From contig JANWWK010000063.1 of assembly GCA_025056175.1 (NCBI GenBank), positions 1-64,000 of the forward strand: DNA of 64,000 bases, read 5' to 3'. This stretch comes from Anaerolineales bacterium. Its GTDB lineage: Bacteria > Chloroflexota > Anaerolineae > Anaerolineales > Villigracilaceae. The stretch's first letter is position 1; each line of letters opens with the position of its first letter. Positions 22,280 through 36,704 of this stretch are shown here, piece after piece. The notes under the pieces are model-generated. The model was not told where the DNA came from and made no database searches. It was given only the letters and a program-made list of their open reading frames with translations. The position numbers and the translations under genes are program-made.

Positions 22280-24366
22280 CCAGGCTGCGTTTTCTAACCG
22301 TTGCTTCTTTGTACAGCTGGCTATTCGTTAGCCTGGCGCTGTTTGTACTGTCAAACCGCGTAACCTATCTGCAGCTTTTCTTATTCCCCGACATGCTGCC
22401 CTGGCAGCAAGCCTCGTTGCGCGCGCTGAACGAGTGGGTGTTCCTGAGAGAGATTCTGCGCGCCCTGCTGGGAGTGGGGCTGTTTTCGCTGGCAGCTTTT
22501 CTCACGGGGGCGGCTTTCTTTCGCTGGGACAAGATTTCGCTCCTCCCTGTGTTGAGCTCCTTTGCATTGGGACAAGTTGTATTCTCCCTGATATTTCTCG
22601 CCTTGCTTTCAATAAATGGCCTTCCGGCGCACCGAACGACTCTCCTGGTCATATTGTGCGCACTTCCCGGCGTGTTTCGATTCAGATGGGCGCTTCGAGC
22701 GAATCTGTTTTTACGCCGGGCTGTCACCACAGAATCAGTTTCCGCCGCCATCCCATCCGCTTTCTCTGTTGCCACCTCCGTTTTCATTTTGATTGCAGCC
22801 CTGGGACTTTCCTCCAGCCGGTTGGGATATGACGCTACGGCCTATTACTTCTCGCATGCCCGGCTGATGGCCGTGACAGGTCATCCCCTGTTCACCTACG
22901 CCGGCGACGCTTTCGTAGTGAGTTCGTTTCATCCGGGCATCCTGTTCACGGTCATCATCCAGCTCTTCGGCGACCAGGCCGCGCGGATGCTCTCGTGGGT
23001 CAACGGCGGGGTTCTCCTGTTGGCGGGGTGGGCAATGGGCAACAAGGTTGGGCTATCAGCACGGGCGCGATGGTTTTTTATCACGCTGCTGCTCACCTCC
23101 ACTGCTTTTGTAGATTTACTTGGCGATGGCAAAGTGGAACTTATCAGCACCGCCCCGCTGGTAGTTGCGCTCTGGTGGATGGCAGACAGCCTGCAAACGC
23201 CCTCGCGCGGGCGCTTTCTGCTGATGGGCGCGCTGCTTGGCTTCGCCATCATTGCCCGGCCATATAACCTCTTCCTGGTGCCGGTCTTTACTATCGCGTT
23301 TTACCTGTTCCAACTGTGGCCGGTTTTCCGCGCGCAGGGGCTGAAAGCCGCTTTGGCAGCCGCCCGTCCGGTCTTGTGGATGTTCCCCACACTGCTGCTG
23401 ATGGGCGCCTTTCATCTGTGGCAAAACAACCTGTGGCTGGGTTCGCCGCTCGCGCCGCTGGCCTATGCCCGCGAGCTGGATTCCGGCGATTGGCAGTGGC
23501 AATTTGACCCTGCCATGCTCAACGCCTTGCGCCTGTTCTACCCGCTCACCATCACGTTCCTGAACACCCCGCAGAGTTTGGGCAATATTTCGCCGCTATT
23601 CGTGGGCTTCCTGCCGTTTTTGCTGCTGCCGGGCATTCGGAAGCGCCTGGTTCTCTCTGAATCCTTGCGTTCCCTGCTCCTGCCCGCCCTGCTGACGCTG
23701 GTACTCTGGGTAACTCTGTTCTTCACCGTTGTCGAAATCCGTTACGTTTTCTTTCTCTGGGTTCTGTTCTTCCTATTCGGCGCGCAAGTCATCGAAGCGG
23801 CCTTCGACGCCCTCGAAAGCGGTTACCGGACAATTCTTCGCGCCGCGCTCGCCGTATTGCTGGCCTTCACCCTGGTTCGCACGCTGGTCATTTCTCTGGC
23901 AACCTACTCTCCCATCGATTCCAACGGACGGGCGCATTGTTACGACATTCCTTTTTGCACTTTCTTCGACCCGCTCAACGAGAGCGCCCCGCTGGGAGCG
24001 CGCGTCTTTGTCCTGAACGCTTACCGCTACTACCTGCGCGCGGATTTGTTTGCCTGCTCCTCTCAGGCCGGAGAATACGCGCCCTTGCAGGCATTCGCCA
24101 AACAAAAAAGCGGACAATTCTGGGCTGAACTTTACCGGCAGGGATTCCAGTATATTACCTACGAAAAAAATTTTGCCGAAGTCCACTCCCATTTTGGCGC
24201 GCTGCCACCGCTTGAAAGCGCGCCAGCGTGGATGCGTATCGAAACCATTTCGTCCATCGGAGACCAGGCAGTTTACCAGTTAAGCGCCATCAACCCGCCC
24301 GTTTCTCCGCTCAAAACCTGCCTCCAAACGAACGATGGCCTGTGGCGGGTTACGGAAAGACGATGA
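22276..24366 (+). CDS. Large polytopic membrane protein, GT-C-like
   Basis: This 696-residue protein starts at ATG 22276 (MTRLRFL), overlapping the previous stop (ATGA). It is very hydrophobic, with about 12-13 membrane segments, and has a soluble C-terminal domain of roughly 130 residues ending GLWRVTERR. The first periplasmic-side loop holds YDATAYYFSHARLM, reminiscent of the acidic catalytic loop of GT-C (GT39/GT83-like) glycosyltransferases, and the FHPGILFTVIIQLFGDQAAR stretch after TM5 is also GT-C-like. It is the last gene of the overlapping glycan cluster, so it may transfer a sugar from a polyprenyl carrier outside the membrane. No close family is named with confidence. Confidence 0.75.
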   Translation: MTRLRFLTVASLYSWLFVSLALFVLSNRVTYLQLFLFPDMLPWQQASLRALNEWVFLREILRALLGVGLFSLAAFLTGAAFFRWDKISLLPVLSSFALGQVVFSLIFLALLSINGLPAHRTTLLVILCALPGVFRFRWALRANLFLRRAVTTESVSAAIPSAFSVATSVFILIAALGLSSSRLGYDATAYYFSHARLMAVTGHPLFTYAGDAFVVSSFHPGILFTVIIQLFGDQAARMLSWVNGGVLLLAGWAMGNKVGLSARARWFFITLLLTSTAFVDLLGDGKVELISTAPLVVALWWMADSLQTPSRGRFLLMGALLGFAIIARPYNLFLVPVFTIAFYLFQLWPVFRAQGLKAALAAARPVLWMFPTLLLMGAFHLWQNNLWLGSPLAPLAYARELDSGDWQWQFDPAMLNALRLFYPLTITFLNTPQSLGNISPLFVGFLPFLLLPGIRKRLVLSESLRSLLLPALLTLVLWVTLFFTVVEIRYVFFLWVLFFLFGAQVIEAAFDALESGYRTILRAALAVLLAFTLVRTLVISLATYSPIDSNGRAHCYDIPFCTFFDPLNESAPLGARVFVLNAYRYYLRADLFACSSQAGEYAPLQAFAKQKSGQFWAELYRQGFQYITYEKNFAEVHSHFGALPPLESAPAWMRIETISSIGDQAVYQLSAINPPVSPLKTCLQTNDGLWRVTERR

Positions 24367-24396
24367 CCGATTTTCCTCGTTAATGGCGTGGGGTAC

Positions 24397-25668
24397 CTAT
24401 CTCCCCTCAGGCTCTCGCGGATTTGCCGTGAACGAGGGTAACGCATCCCTCCGGGAAGCCGTGTGCGGAGCATCGGCCCGCCGCGAGAGCAGGAACAAGC
24501 CAAAGGCGCTCACCAGCCCAATCAGCATCCCGCCGACCCAGATGGCGCGCGGCCCAAAATGGTCATTCAGCAACCCGCCCAACACCGGGCCAACGCCCTG
24601 CCCAAAAGACCAGGTCAGGCCAAAGATGCTCATGTAGCGTCCGCGCATATCGGCGGGGGCGATGTTGGCCGTGTGCGTGCTGGCCGTCGGCACAATGACC
24701 AGTTCGCCCAACGTCATCACCACCATTGCCAGCCAGAAACCCCAAAACCCACTGCTCAAAGCCACCAGGCCATTGGCAAGCGCATAGAGGAACATGCCAA
24801 ACGCAATCATCGAGAGCGGACGATGGCGGCGCGTGAACATGGTGACGAACATTTGCAGGAAAACCACCATCAGGGCGTTGGTGGCCGGAATGGGGCCATA
24901 AACATTTTCGGTGATGCCAAAATTATCGTAGGCGTATTTGGGCATGATTATCCACATCAGGGTAGCTGTCACCCAGCCAAACATCACCAGGCTGATGAAC
25001 GGCATGAAGCGCAGGTCGGTCAACACCTGCACGTATGCCCAGCGCAGGCTGGAGGGTATTTTTTCTTCGTGACGCTTCCAGTCGCGCGCCAGCGTTTCAC
25101 GCGCAAAGAAGGTGAGCAGCAAGCCGTAGAGCGCCATCCCCGCCGCGGCGACGTAAAACGCCAGGTTGTACGATTGCGCCGCCAGCATTCCGCCGGCAAT
25201 CGGGCCGATGGCAATCCCGGCGTTGTTAATCATGCGAATCAGCGAATAGGCTTCTGCGCGCTGTTCCTGCGGAATCAGGTCGGCCAGCATGGCATCGGCA
25301 CCCACGCGATAGAGCGGGTTGGCAAAACCGCGCAAGGCCATCAAGACGGCAAACTGCGGGTAGGTCTCGGCCCAGGCCAGTGCGATGAATAGCCCGGATT
25401 CTGCAAACAAACTCACCAGCATCACGCCTTTGCGCCCCAATCGGTCCGCAATAAAGCCAGCCACGAACGAGGCAGCGACGCTGCTGACGGCGTTGATGGT
25501 CATCAACGTAGCAACCTGCGCCAGCGGCAGGTCGAGCCGTTTACTGACGTAAATCATCAGGAAGGGCCAAATCATACTTGCGCCACTGGCGCTGAGGAGC
25601 AATCCCCAAAACAACAGCCAGAATTGAGAAGGGTAAGCAGGAAAACGGTTAGATAATTGTCGAAGCAT
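24397..25668 (-). CDS. Major facilitator superfamily transporter (probable drug/metabolite exporter)
   Basis: This 423-residue protein has about 12 membrane segments and starts at ATG 25668 (MLRQLSNRFPAYPSQF). Between TM2 and TM3 lies GFIADRLGRKGVML, the MFS loop 2-3 signature (G-x3-D-R-x-G-R-K). In the second half ADMRGRYMSIFGL and RRHRPLSMI match the same family. The arrangement suggests a DHA1-type H+-driven exporter, substrate unknown. Its -10 box lies 7 bases from the ATG with no Shine-Dalgarno, and its promoter overlaps that of the Trp T-box transcript on the other strand. An exporter of an aromatic amino acid or indole is one possibility, given that neighbour, but this is speculation. 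Confidence 0.82.
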   Translation of the reverse strand: MLRQLSNRFPAYPSQFWLLFWGLLLSASGASMIWPFLMIYVSKRLDLPLAQVATLMTINAVSSVAASFVAGFIADRLGRKGVMLVSLFAESGLFIALAWAETYPQFAVLMALRGFANPLYRVGADAMLADLIPQEQRAEAYSLIRMINNAGIAIGPIAGGMLAAQSYNLAFYVAAAGMALYGLLLTFFARETLARDWKRHEEKIPSSLRWAYVQVLTDLRFMPFISLVMFGWVTATLMWIIMPKYAYDNFGITENVYGPIPATNALMVVFLQMFVTMFTRRHRPLSMIAFGMFLYALANGLVALSSGFWGFWLAMVVMTLGELVIVPTASTHTANIAPADMRGRYMSIFGLTWSFGQGVGPVLGGLLNDHFGPRAIWVGGMLIGLVSAFGLFLLSRRADAPHTASRRDALPSFTANPREPEGR

Positions 25669-25675
25669 AAGCCCT

Positions 25676-25704
25676 ATTCTATCAGGTCTGCCTTGACAAA
25701 TCAC
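25676..25704 (-). promoter_or_regulatory. Leaderless-type promoter of the MFS gene
   Basis: Minus strand: TAGAAT (25676-25681) lies 7 bases before ATG 25668. A weak -35 GTGATT (25699-25704) is 17 bp upstream. The -35 sits inside the plus-strand Trp leader promoter, so both promoters cannot be filled at once. Confidence 0.5.
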
Positions 25705-25720
25705 CCCACGAGCATATAAT
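25693..25720 (+). promoter_or_regulatory. Strong sigma-70 promoter of the T-box/trpB transcript
   Basis: TTGACA (25693-25698) and TATAAT (25715-25720), both perfect, are separated by 16 bp. Transcription would start near 25727, just before the T-box RNA. Confidence 0.8.
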
Positions 25721-25740
25721 CACGCCCAATACACACAAAA

Positions 25741-26094
25741 ACGGCGAAGAGGACGAGTACGCGCCCTACGACGGCCCAGAGAGCAGGCGACACGTGGTGA
25801 AAGCCCTGCCCGAAACGGCGGCGCGGAATGGCCCTCAGAGTTGCAGGGTGAACGTTGTAACCGGCAACCCGAACCAGCGTGGCTGGAAAGGGAAACGGAT
25901 ACAGACCAGTAGCCTGTGCCGGGAGGCTCCCGTTACAGGGTCAGGGTATAACTCGCCTCCGCGAGCGTACCCGCAACGAGTGAGGCTGGCTTCTTTCCCC
26001 GCAACACCGCGGGGTTTTCATTTCAGGCAGCCTAATTCGGGTGGCACCACGAACTCACGCGTTCGTCCCGGTTTTGGGATGAACGCGTTTTTTT
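25741..26094 (+). promoter_or_regulatory. T-box riboswitch, probably tRNA-Trp-specific
   Basis: This 461-bp gap before the coding region holds a T-box leader. Stem I contains AGAGAGC at its top and GGTGAAAG, and near its 3' side GGAATGGCCC, where TGG (25829-25831) would be the specifier codon for tryptophan. The T-box itself, GGGTGGCACCACG (26038-26050), preceded by AATTC, can pair with the discriminator end of uncharged tRNA. It is followed by a strong terminator at 26057-26094, and the antiterminator would form with the T-box. Uncharged tRNA-Trp should allow read-through into trpB. The specifier reading is inferred from position plus the downstream gene; an AAT or GGC register is less likely. 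Confidence 0.82.
26057..26094 (+). terminator. T-box terminator
   Basis: A stem of 13 pairs (ACGCGTTCGTCCC with GGGATGAACGCGT, one G-T pair), a 6-nt loop and seven T residues. It competes with the antiterminator of the T-box leader. Confidence 0.9.
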
Positions 26095-26129
26095 ACACCG
26101 TCCGACCGCAAAAACGTAAGGAGGAAGAA

Positions 26130-26309
26130 ATGAACCCCGAACTCACACCATCGTTCCACCAACCGCGCGAACGGGAATTGCCCGCCCAGGAACAGGGTGT
26201 CATCGCTGGAGAATTCATTGCAGTCCTTTCGGCAGAACAGGTATATGCCCAGCGCCTGGCTGAAACATCTCAACGCAGCGATGTTCCCGGACCGGCGTTC
26301 GTGCCATAA
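26130..26309 (+). CDS. Small ORF (59 aa) between T-box leader and trpB
   Basis: ATG 26130 follows TAAGGAGG with a 5-base gap, one of the best ribosome sites in the window. The peptide (MNPELTPSFHQPREREL..., rich in Pro, Glu and Gln) has no Trp and no membrane segment, so it is not a classical attenuation leader peptide. It ends at 26309, 143 bases before the trpB start. It is transcribed only when the T-box reads through. Possible roles are a trp-linked regulatory peptide or translational help for trpB. No family recognised. Confidence 0.5.
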   Translation: MNPELTPSFHQPRERELPAQEQGVIAGEFIAVLSAEQVYAQRLAETSQRSDVPGPAFVP

Positions 26310-26452
26310 AAGAATGCGCGTCCTTGCCCGGAAAAGCGCACACACCCGCCTGTCTGACACAATCCAAAACCAAATTGCGCTGCCTGTAGCGCCGGTCTCT
26401 GCCCGGTGCATACCCGCCAACTGCCCGCGCCAACCATGAAAGGAGAAGTACC

Positions 26453-27826
26453 ATGTCCGAACAAACCCGTTTCACCCTCTCACAAGCCGACCTGCCCAAA
26501 TTCTGGTACAACGTCAACGCCGATAACCCTGTGCCGCCTGCTCCTGTTCTGCATCCTGGCACACTGGAGCCGGTCACGCCCGATTTTCTCTCCGTTCTGT
26601 TTCCGATGGAGTTGATTCTTCAGGAAATCAGCACCGAACGATACATCGAAATCCCGGAAGAAGTGCGCGAAATTTATAAACTGTGGCGTCCAACGCCGCT
26701 GATTCGCGCCGCCCGGCTGGAAAAGGCGCTCGATACACCCGCCCACATCTACTTCAAATACGAAGGCTCCTCGCCGGTCGGCAGCCATAAACCAAATACG
26801 GCTGTAGCACAGGCGTTTTACAACAAAATCAGCGGTACACACGCCATGACCACAGAAACCGGCGCCGGGCAATGGGGCACCTCGCTGGCAATGGCCTGCA
26901 ACTACTTCGGCCTGGACCTGGAAGTGTACATGGTGAAGGTCTCTTATCACCAAAAGCCGTATCGTCGCATTTTCATGGAAACCTTTGGTGCCAAAGTCTA
27001 TGCCAGCCCCACACCGCACACTCAATACGGGCGTTCGTTATTGGAAAAAGACCCCGAAAATGCCGGTTCGCTCGGTATTGCCATTTCAGAAGCGGTCGAA
27101 GCAGCCGCGACCTCCGGCGGAAAGAAAAAATATGGACTGGGGTCGGTTTTGAATCACGTCCTGTTGCATCAGACCGTCATCGGGGAAGAAGCTCTCAAGC
27201 AGATGGACCTGGCCGGAGAATATCCGGACGTGGTCATCGGCTGCGTGGGCGGCGGCTCAAATTTTGCGGGGCTTGCCTTCCCCTTCCTGCGCGAAAATCT
27301 CAAGCACGGACAGCGTACCCGCCTGCTGGCTGTCGAACCAACTGCTACGCCCTCGCTAACCAGGGGCGTTTACACGTTCGATTATGGCGATACTGCCCAG
27401 ATGGCGCCTATCGTCAAAATGCACACACTGGGGCATACCTTTATGCCGCCGGGCATTCATGCCGGAGGCCTGCGCTATCACGGCATGGCACCCACCATTT
27501 CGGCGCTGTACGATGCCGGTCTCATCGAAGCAGTCGCGGTTAAACAGCGCGCCACGTTCGAGGCCGCCGTGCAGTTCACCCGTGCCGAGGGCATCCTGCC
27601 TGCACCAGAAAGCGCGCACGCCGTCCGCGCCGCCATTGACGAGGCGCTCGACGCCAAAGTCAAAGGAGAAAAACGCGTCATCCTGTTCAACCTTTCAGGA
27701 CACGGCCATTTCGACATGCTGGCCTACGAAAAATATCTGCACAATGGGCTGGAAGATTACGAATATCCCGCCGAAGCTGTGCAGGAAGCCATGCAGCACC
27801 TGCCTCAGGTGCCGTTGCCGGCCTGA
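26453..27826 (+). CDS. trpB: TrpB2-type tryptophan synthase beta chain
   Basis: This 457-residue PLP enzyme joins indole and serine to make tryptophan. ATG 26453 follows AAGGAG by about 8 bases. The PLP lysine lies in VGSHKPNTA (K113), and the phosphate-binding loop is CVGGGSNFAG. The long N-terminus (FWYNVNADNPVPPAPVLHPGT) and the extended length, against about 400 in TrpB1, are TrpB2 traits. TrpB2 enzymes usually lack the residues for a TrpA partner, and no trpA or other trp gene is present. It may therefore recycle indole from outside or from catabolism. Control by the T-box, with tRNA-Trp as sensor, fits that role. Confidence 0.93.
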   Translation: MSEQTRFTLSQADLPKFWYNVNADNPVPPAPVLHPGTLEPVTPDFLSVLFPMELILQEISTERYIEIPEEVREIYKLWRPTPLIRAARLEKALDTPAHIYFKYEGSSPVGSHKPNTAVAQAFYNKISGTHAMTTETGAGQWGTSLAMACNYFGLDLEVYMVKVSYHQKPYRRIFMETFGAKVYASPTPHTQYGRSLLEKDPENAGSLGIAISEAVEAAATSGGKKKYGLGSVLNHVLLHQTVIGEEALKQMDLAGEYPDVVIGCVGGGSNFAGLAFPFLRENLKHGQRTRLLAVEPTATPSLTRGVYTFDYGDTAQMAPIVKMHTLGHTFMPPGIHAGGLRYHGMAPTISALYDAGLIEAVAVKQRATFEAAVQFTRAEGILPAPESAHAVRAAIDEALDAKVKGEKRVILFNLSGHGHFDMLAYEKYLHNGLEDYEYPAEAVQEAMQHLPQVPLPA

Positions 27827-27845
27827 ACATCGTTTCCGCCGTTCG

Positions 27846-27881
27846 AGCAGCCGGGGTAAGCACGCCGCTCCGGCTGTTTTT
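27846..27881 (+). terminator. Rho-independent terminator of trpB
   Basis: CAGCCGG (27848-27854) pairs with CCGGCTG (27870-27876) across a 15-nt loop, followed by five T residues. It lies 21 bases after the trpB stop. Confidence 0.65.
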
Positions 27882-27968
27882 AATCCCCCTCTCATCACCG
27901 GCTGGACAAAACCGGCGGGGCATGGGAAAATTTCTTCAACTTCGTCTTTTCGAAAGGAACGTAAAAAA

Positions 27969-28664
27969 ATGAGCAAACGCCAGGAATTGCGCGAACGCCG
28001 CGCAAAGCAGAAAAGAACACAGCGCATCCTGCTTATTGGTGGTGGGTTGCTGGTTGTAGCCGCCATTGCGCTGTTTTTCATTCTCTCCGCCAATCAATCG
28101 GTGGGAGAAATTGCCCAACCTGAACCGATTAACCGCCCCAACGTCAACTTTAATGCCATGGGTGACCCCAACGCGCCCGTCAAAATGGTGGTGTATTCCA
28201 ACTTCCTCTGCGGTCACTGCGCCGATTTTGCCTTTGGGAGCGAGAAAAAACTGATTGAAGATTACATTGCCAGCGGCAAACTATATCTGGAATACCGCAG
28301 TATTGGCGGCGGCGATAGCCTGGCCGGGCGCACCGCAGAAGCCGCCTATTGCGCGGGAGACCAGGGCAAATTCTGGGAAATGCACGATTATTTATTTGCC
28401 AACCTGAAGTATGCAAACTTTTCGGATGCCCGTATCTTTGCCTTTGCCAACCGCATTGGACTGAATGCCGCGCAATTCAAAGATTGCTACAATAACCGCA
28501 AACATGCCGCCACCGTTCAACAAGATGCGGTGCGCGCCAATCAGGATGGCGTACAGGCTACTCCCACGTTCATTTTGAGCAACGGCGACGTCATCACCGG
28601 CAACATGCCCTATACAGAATTTCAGACCAAAATTGAAGCCGCACTGGCTTCTGCCGGGCAATAA
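27969..28664 (+). CDS. DsbA-like thioredoxin-fold protein, membrane-anchored
   Basis: This 231-residue protein starts at ATG 27969 with AAAGGAA upstream. A basic cytosolic N-terminus (residues 1-18) precedes one membrane helix (ILLIGGGLLVVAAIALFFIL, residues 20-39), and the rest lies outside. The thioredoxin-like domain has active-site CGHC (C81-C84) after MVVYSNFL, the DsbA-type helical insert with GKFWEMHDYLF, and the cis-Pro loop VQATPTFIL. It is related to the Thioredoxin_4/BdbD group that oxidises or isomerises disulfides in secreted proteins. Several Cys-rich secreted proteins in the window could be clients. No VKOR/DsbB partner is adjacent. Confidence 0.9.
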   Translation: MSKRQELRERRAKQKRTQRILLIGGGLLVVAAIALFFILSANQSVGEIAQPEPINRPNVNFNAMGDPNAPVKMVVYSNFLCGHCADFAFGSEKKLIEDYIASGKLYLEYRSIGGGDSLAGRTAEAAYCAGDQGKFWEMHDYLFANLKYANFSDARIFAFANRIGLNAAQFKDCYNNRKHAATVQQDAVRANQDGVQATPTFILSNGDVITGNMPYTEFQTKIEAALASAGQ

Positions 28665-28696
28665 AAAAGCACTGCTCGCGACTCTGCACCCCTGTC

Positions 28697-28738
28697 AACC
28701 AACAAGCGACCGTCCCTTTTGGCGGTCGCTTGTTGGTT
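28697..28738. terminator. 16-bp perfect hairpin between convergent genes
   Basis: AACCAACAAGCGACCG (28697-28712) and its complement (28723-28738) enclose a 10-nt loop. It lies between the convergent dsbA-like and metK genes and is probably a bidirectional transcription end, although no long T-run follows on either strand. Confidence 0.65.
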
Positions 28739-28760
28739 CACTCATTCAAGCAGCGACTTC

Positions 28761-29972
28761 TTACAATCCCGCGGCGCGGCGGAGCGCCTCGGCGCGGTTG
28801 GTCTCTTCCCAAGGGAACAGAACATCATCGCGCCCAAAGTGACCATACGCAGCGGTTTTACGGTAAATCGGGCGACGCAGGTTCAAATCACGAATAATCG
28901 CGCCGGGACGCAGGTCGAAATGTTCCAACACCAGCTGGCCGATTTTTTCATCACTGATTTTGCCCGTTCCAAACGTTTCGACATTAACCGAAAGCGGGTG
29001 CGCCACACCAATAGCGTATGCCACCTGAATTTCGCAGCGGTCGGCCAGGCCGGCAGCCACCACATTTTTGGCCGCCCAACGTGCGGCATATGCAGCAGAG
29101 CGGTCTACCTTCGTCGGGTCCTTGCCGGAGAACGCGCCGCCGCCATGCCGACCCATGCCGCCGTAGGTATCTACGATGATTTTGCGCCCGGTCAGGCCGG
29201 CATCACCCATCGGCCCGCCAATCACAAAGCGTCCGGTGGGGTTGACGTAGATTTTCAAGTCTTTATCCACCATCTCAGCAGGCAAAACAGGGGTAATAAC
29301 GTGTTCAATGACCGCGCGGCGAATTTCTTCCTGCGAAATTTCCGGCGCATGCTGGGTAGAAATCAGCACCGTATCAATCCGTTTGGGTTTGCCATAAGCA
29401 TATTCCACCGTCACCTGGCTCTTGCCATCGGGACGCAGCCAATCGAGCGTGCCATTTTTGCGGACTTCGCTCAAGCGACGGCTGAGTTTATGCGCCAGGT
29501 AAATCGGCATGGGCATCAAGGTGGGGGTTTCGTTGCAGGCAAAGCCAAACATCATACCCTGGTCGCCGGCCCCAACCAGTTCGATGTCTTTGTCCTTCAT
29601 CTCGCCGGTCTTTTCTTCCAGGGCATGGTCAACCCCCATCGCAATATCGGGGCTTTGGCTGGCAATGGCCGAAAGCACACCACAGGTATTGCCGTCAAAG
29701 CCTTTCTTGGCGCGGTCGTAGCCGATTTCGATGATAACCTGACGCACAAGTTCATCAAAATTAACGAAGGCACGGGTAGTGATTTCGCCCAATAACATCA
29801 CGTAGCCGGTTTTGGTGGCGGTTTCGCAGGCCACGCGCGAATAGGGGTCTTGTTCCAGACAGGCATCCAACACGGCGTCCGAAATCTGGTCGCACATTTT
29901 GTCGGGATGCCCCTCCGTCACCGATTCGGACGTGAACAAGAGTTTGGGCGAAGTCATGAAGGTACTGCTCAT
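28761..29972 (-). CDS. metK: S-adenosylmethionine synthetase
   Basis: This 403-residue enzyme makes SAM from methionine and ATP. ATG 29972 ([12 protein letters not shown]) has AAAAGGAG about 10 bases upstream; the longer frame runs into the riboswitch and is not used. Family motifs are [16 protein letters not shown], the catalytic loop [10 protein letters not shown], the second-domain [20 protein letters not shown] (cation and triphosphate binding) and [11 protein letters not shown]. It is under a SAM-I riboswitch, so its product turns off its own synthesis. The gene appears monocistronic. Confidence 0.97.
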   Translation of the reverse strand: MSSTFMTSPKLLFTSESVTEGHPDKMCDQISDAVLDACLEQDPYSRVACETATKTGYVMLLGEITTRAFVNFDELVRQVIIEIGYDRAKKGFDGNTCGVLSAIASQSPDIAMGVDHALEEKTGEMKDKDIELVGAGDQGMMFGFACNETPTLMPMPIYLAHKLSRRLSEVRKNGTLDWLRPDGKSQVTVEYAYGKPKRIDTVLISTQHAPEISQEEIRRAVIEHVITPVLPAEMVDKDLKIYVNPTGRFVIGGPMGDAGLTGRKIIVDTYGGMGRHGGGAFSGKDPTKVDRSAAYAARWAAKNVVAAGLADRCEIQVAYAIGVAHPLSVNVETFGTGKISDEKIGQLVLEHFDLRPGAIIRDLNLRRPIYRKTAAYGHFGRDDVLFPWEETNRAEALRRAAGL

Positions 29973-29998
29973 TGAAATTTTTCTCCTTTTAGAAAATG

Positions 29999-30032
29999 AA
30001 ATTGCCCCTCCAGCGGATTGAAAGGGCAATTT
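29999..30032 (-). terminator. Expression-platform hairpin of the metK riboswitch
   Basis: Minus strand: AAATTGCCC (30024-30032) pairs with GGGCAATTT (29999-30007) across a 16-nt loop. The T-run after it (TTTCATTTTC) is imperfect. It lies between the riboswitch and the metK Shine-Dalgarno. Confidence 0.65.
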
Positions 30033-30048
30033 GCAAGAAGCGCGGCTG

Positions 30049-30160
30049 CCCTCTCATCTTCCAGAACATCCGTCTGTCGGAATTGGCACCGTGTTCGGCT
30101 AAGCCGACCGGTTGTCGAGGCTTCACAGGGCCGTTCCCTCCGCCTCTCTGGATAAGAGTT
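30049..30160 (-). promoter_or_regulatory. SAM-I (S-box) riboswitch of metK
   Basis: Minus strand: CTTATCCAGAGAGG with GGAGGGAACGGCCC opens the aptamer, then TGAAGCCTCGACAACC, the GGTGCCAATTCC segment and a closing GATGAGAG. These are the invariant parts of SAM-I, including the kink-turn and the pseudoknot arm. SAM binding should favour the terminator hairpin and stop metK transcription. It occupies the 283-bp gap between metK and the GH2 gene, together with the promoter. Confidence 0.93.
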
Positions 30161-30190
30161 GCCGTTTTGGGGCTGTTGAATTGTGGAGCG

Positions 30191-30219
30191 ATAATACCAC
30201 ACCCTTAAATGCGCGTCAA
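30191..30219 (-). promoter_or_regulatory. metK promoter
   Basis: Minus strand: TTGACG (30214-30219), a 17-bp spacer and TATTAT (30191-30196). The predicted start near 30184 lies about 25 nt before the riboswitch. Confidence 0.7.
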
Positions 30220-30255
30220 CTTTACGATGAGAGGGCGCGCGCAGGAGCGGCGCGT

Positions 30256-36413
<6,158 letters not shown>

Positions 36414-36556
36414 GTTGGGTCTCCTGGAAAACGGTTCAAGTCAACCATTTTTACGGCGCAATTATAAGAGTAAAACGACCGAATGGGGTGTCGGAAATGC
36501 ACGCGCTGACCTGGATTGAGGCTCTGGAATTGGAACGAATCAGCGTGACAAAATCC

Positions 36557-36585
36557 TTGATACAGGCCATGGGCGGTGATATAAT
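36557..36585 (+). promoter_or_regulatory. Sigma-70 promoter of tRNA-His
   Basis: TTGATA (36557-36562), a 17-bp spacer and TATAAT (36580-36585). The tRNA begins 17 nt downstream of the -10. Confidence 0.85.
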
Positions 36586-36602
36586 CCTCCCGCTAAAAAT
36601 AT

Positions 36603-36675
36603 GGCGGCTGTAGCTCAATGGCAGAGCACTTGACTGTGGATCAAGGTGTTGTGGGTTCGAGCCCCATCAGCCGCC
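36603..36675 (+). tRNA. tRNA-His (anticodon GTG)
   Basis: The acceptor stem GCGGCTG (36604-36610) pairs with CAGCCGC (36668-36674). The anticodon stem-loop reads CTTGA-CTGTGGA-TCAAG, with anticodon GTG, and the T loop has GGTTCGAGCCCC. A G at 36603 faces the C73 at 36675, the special G-1:C73 of tRNA-His. CCA is not encoded. Confidence 0.95.
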
Positions 36676-36681
36676 CAGTGG

Positions 36682-36704
36682 CCCTCCGCCAGGAGGGTCT
36701 TTTT
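36682..36704 (+). terminator. Terminator of tRNA-His
   Basis: CCCTCC/GGAGGG stem (36682-36687 and 36692-36697), loop GCCA, then TCTTTTT. Confidence 0.85.

Noticed and set aside
26130-26309. Trp leader peptide of classical attenuation
   Set aside because: The peptide contains no Trp codon, and the leader is a T-box; attenuation by ribosome stalling is not supported.
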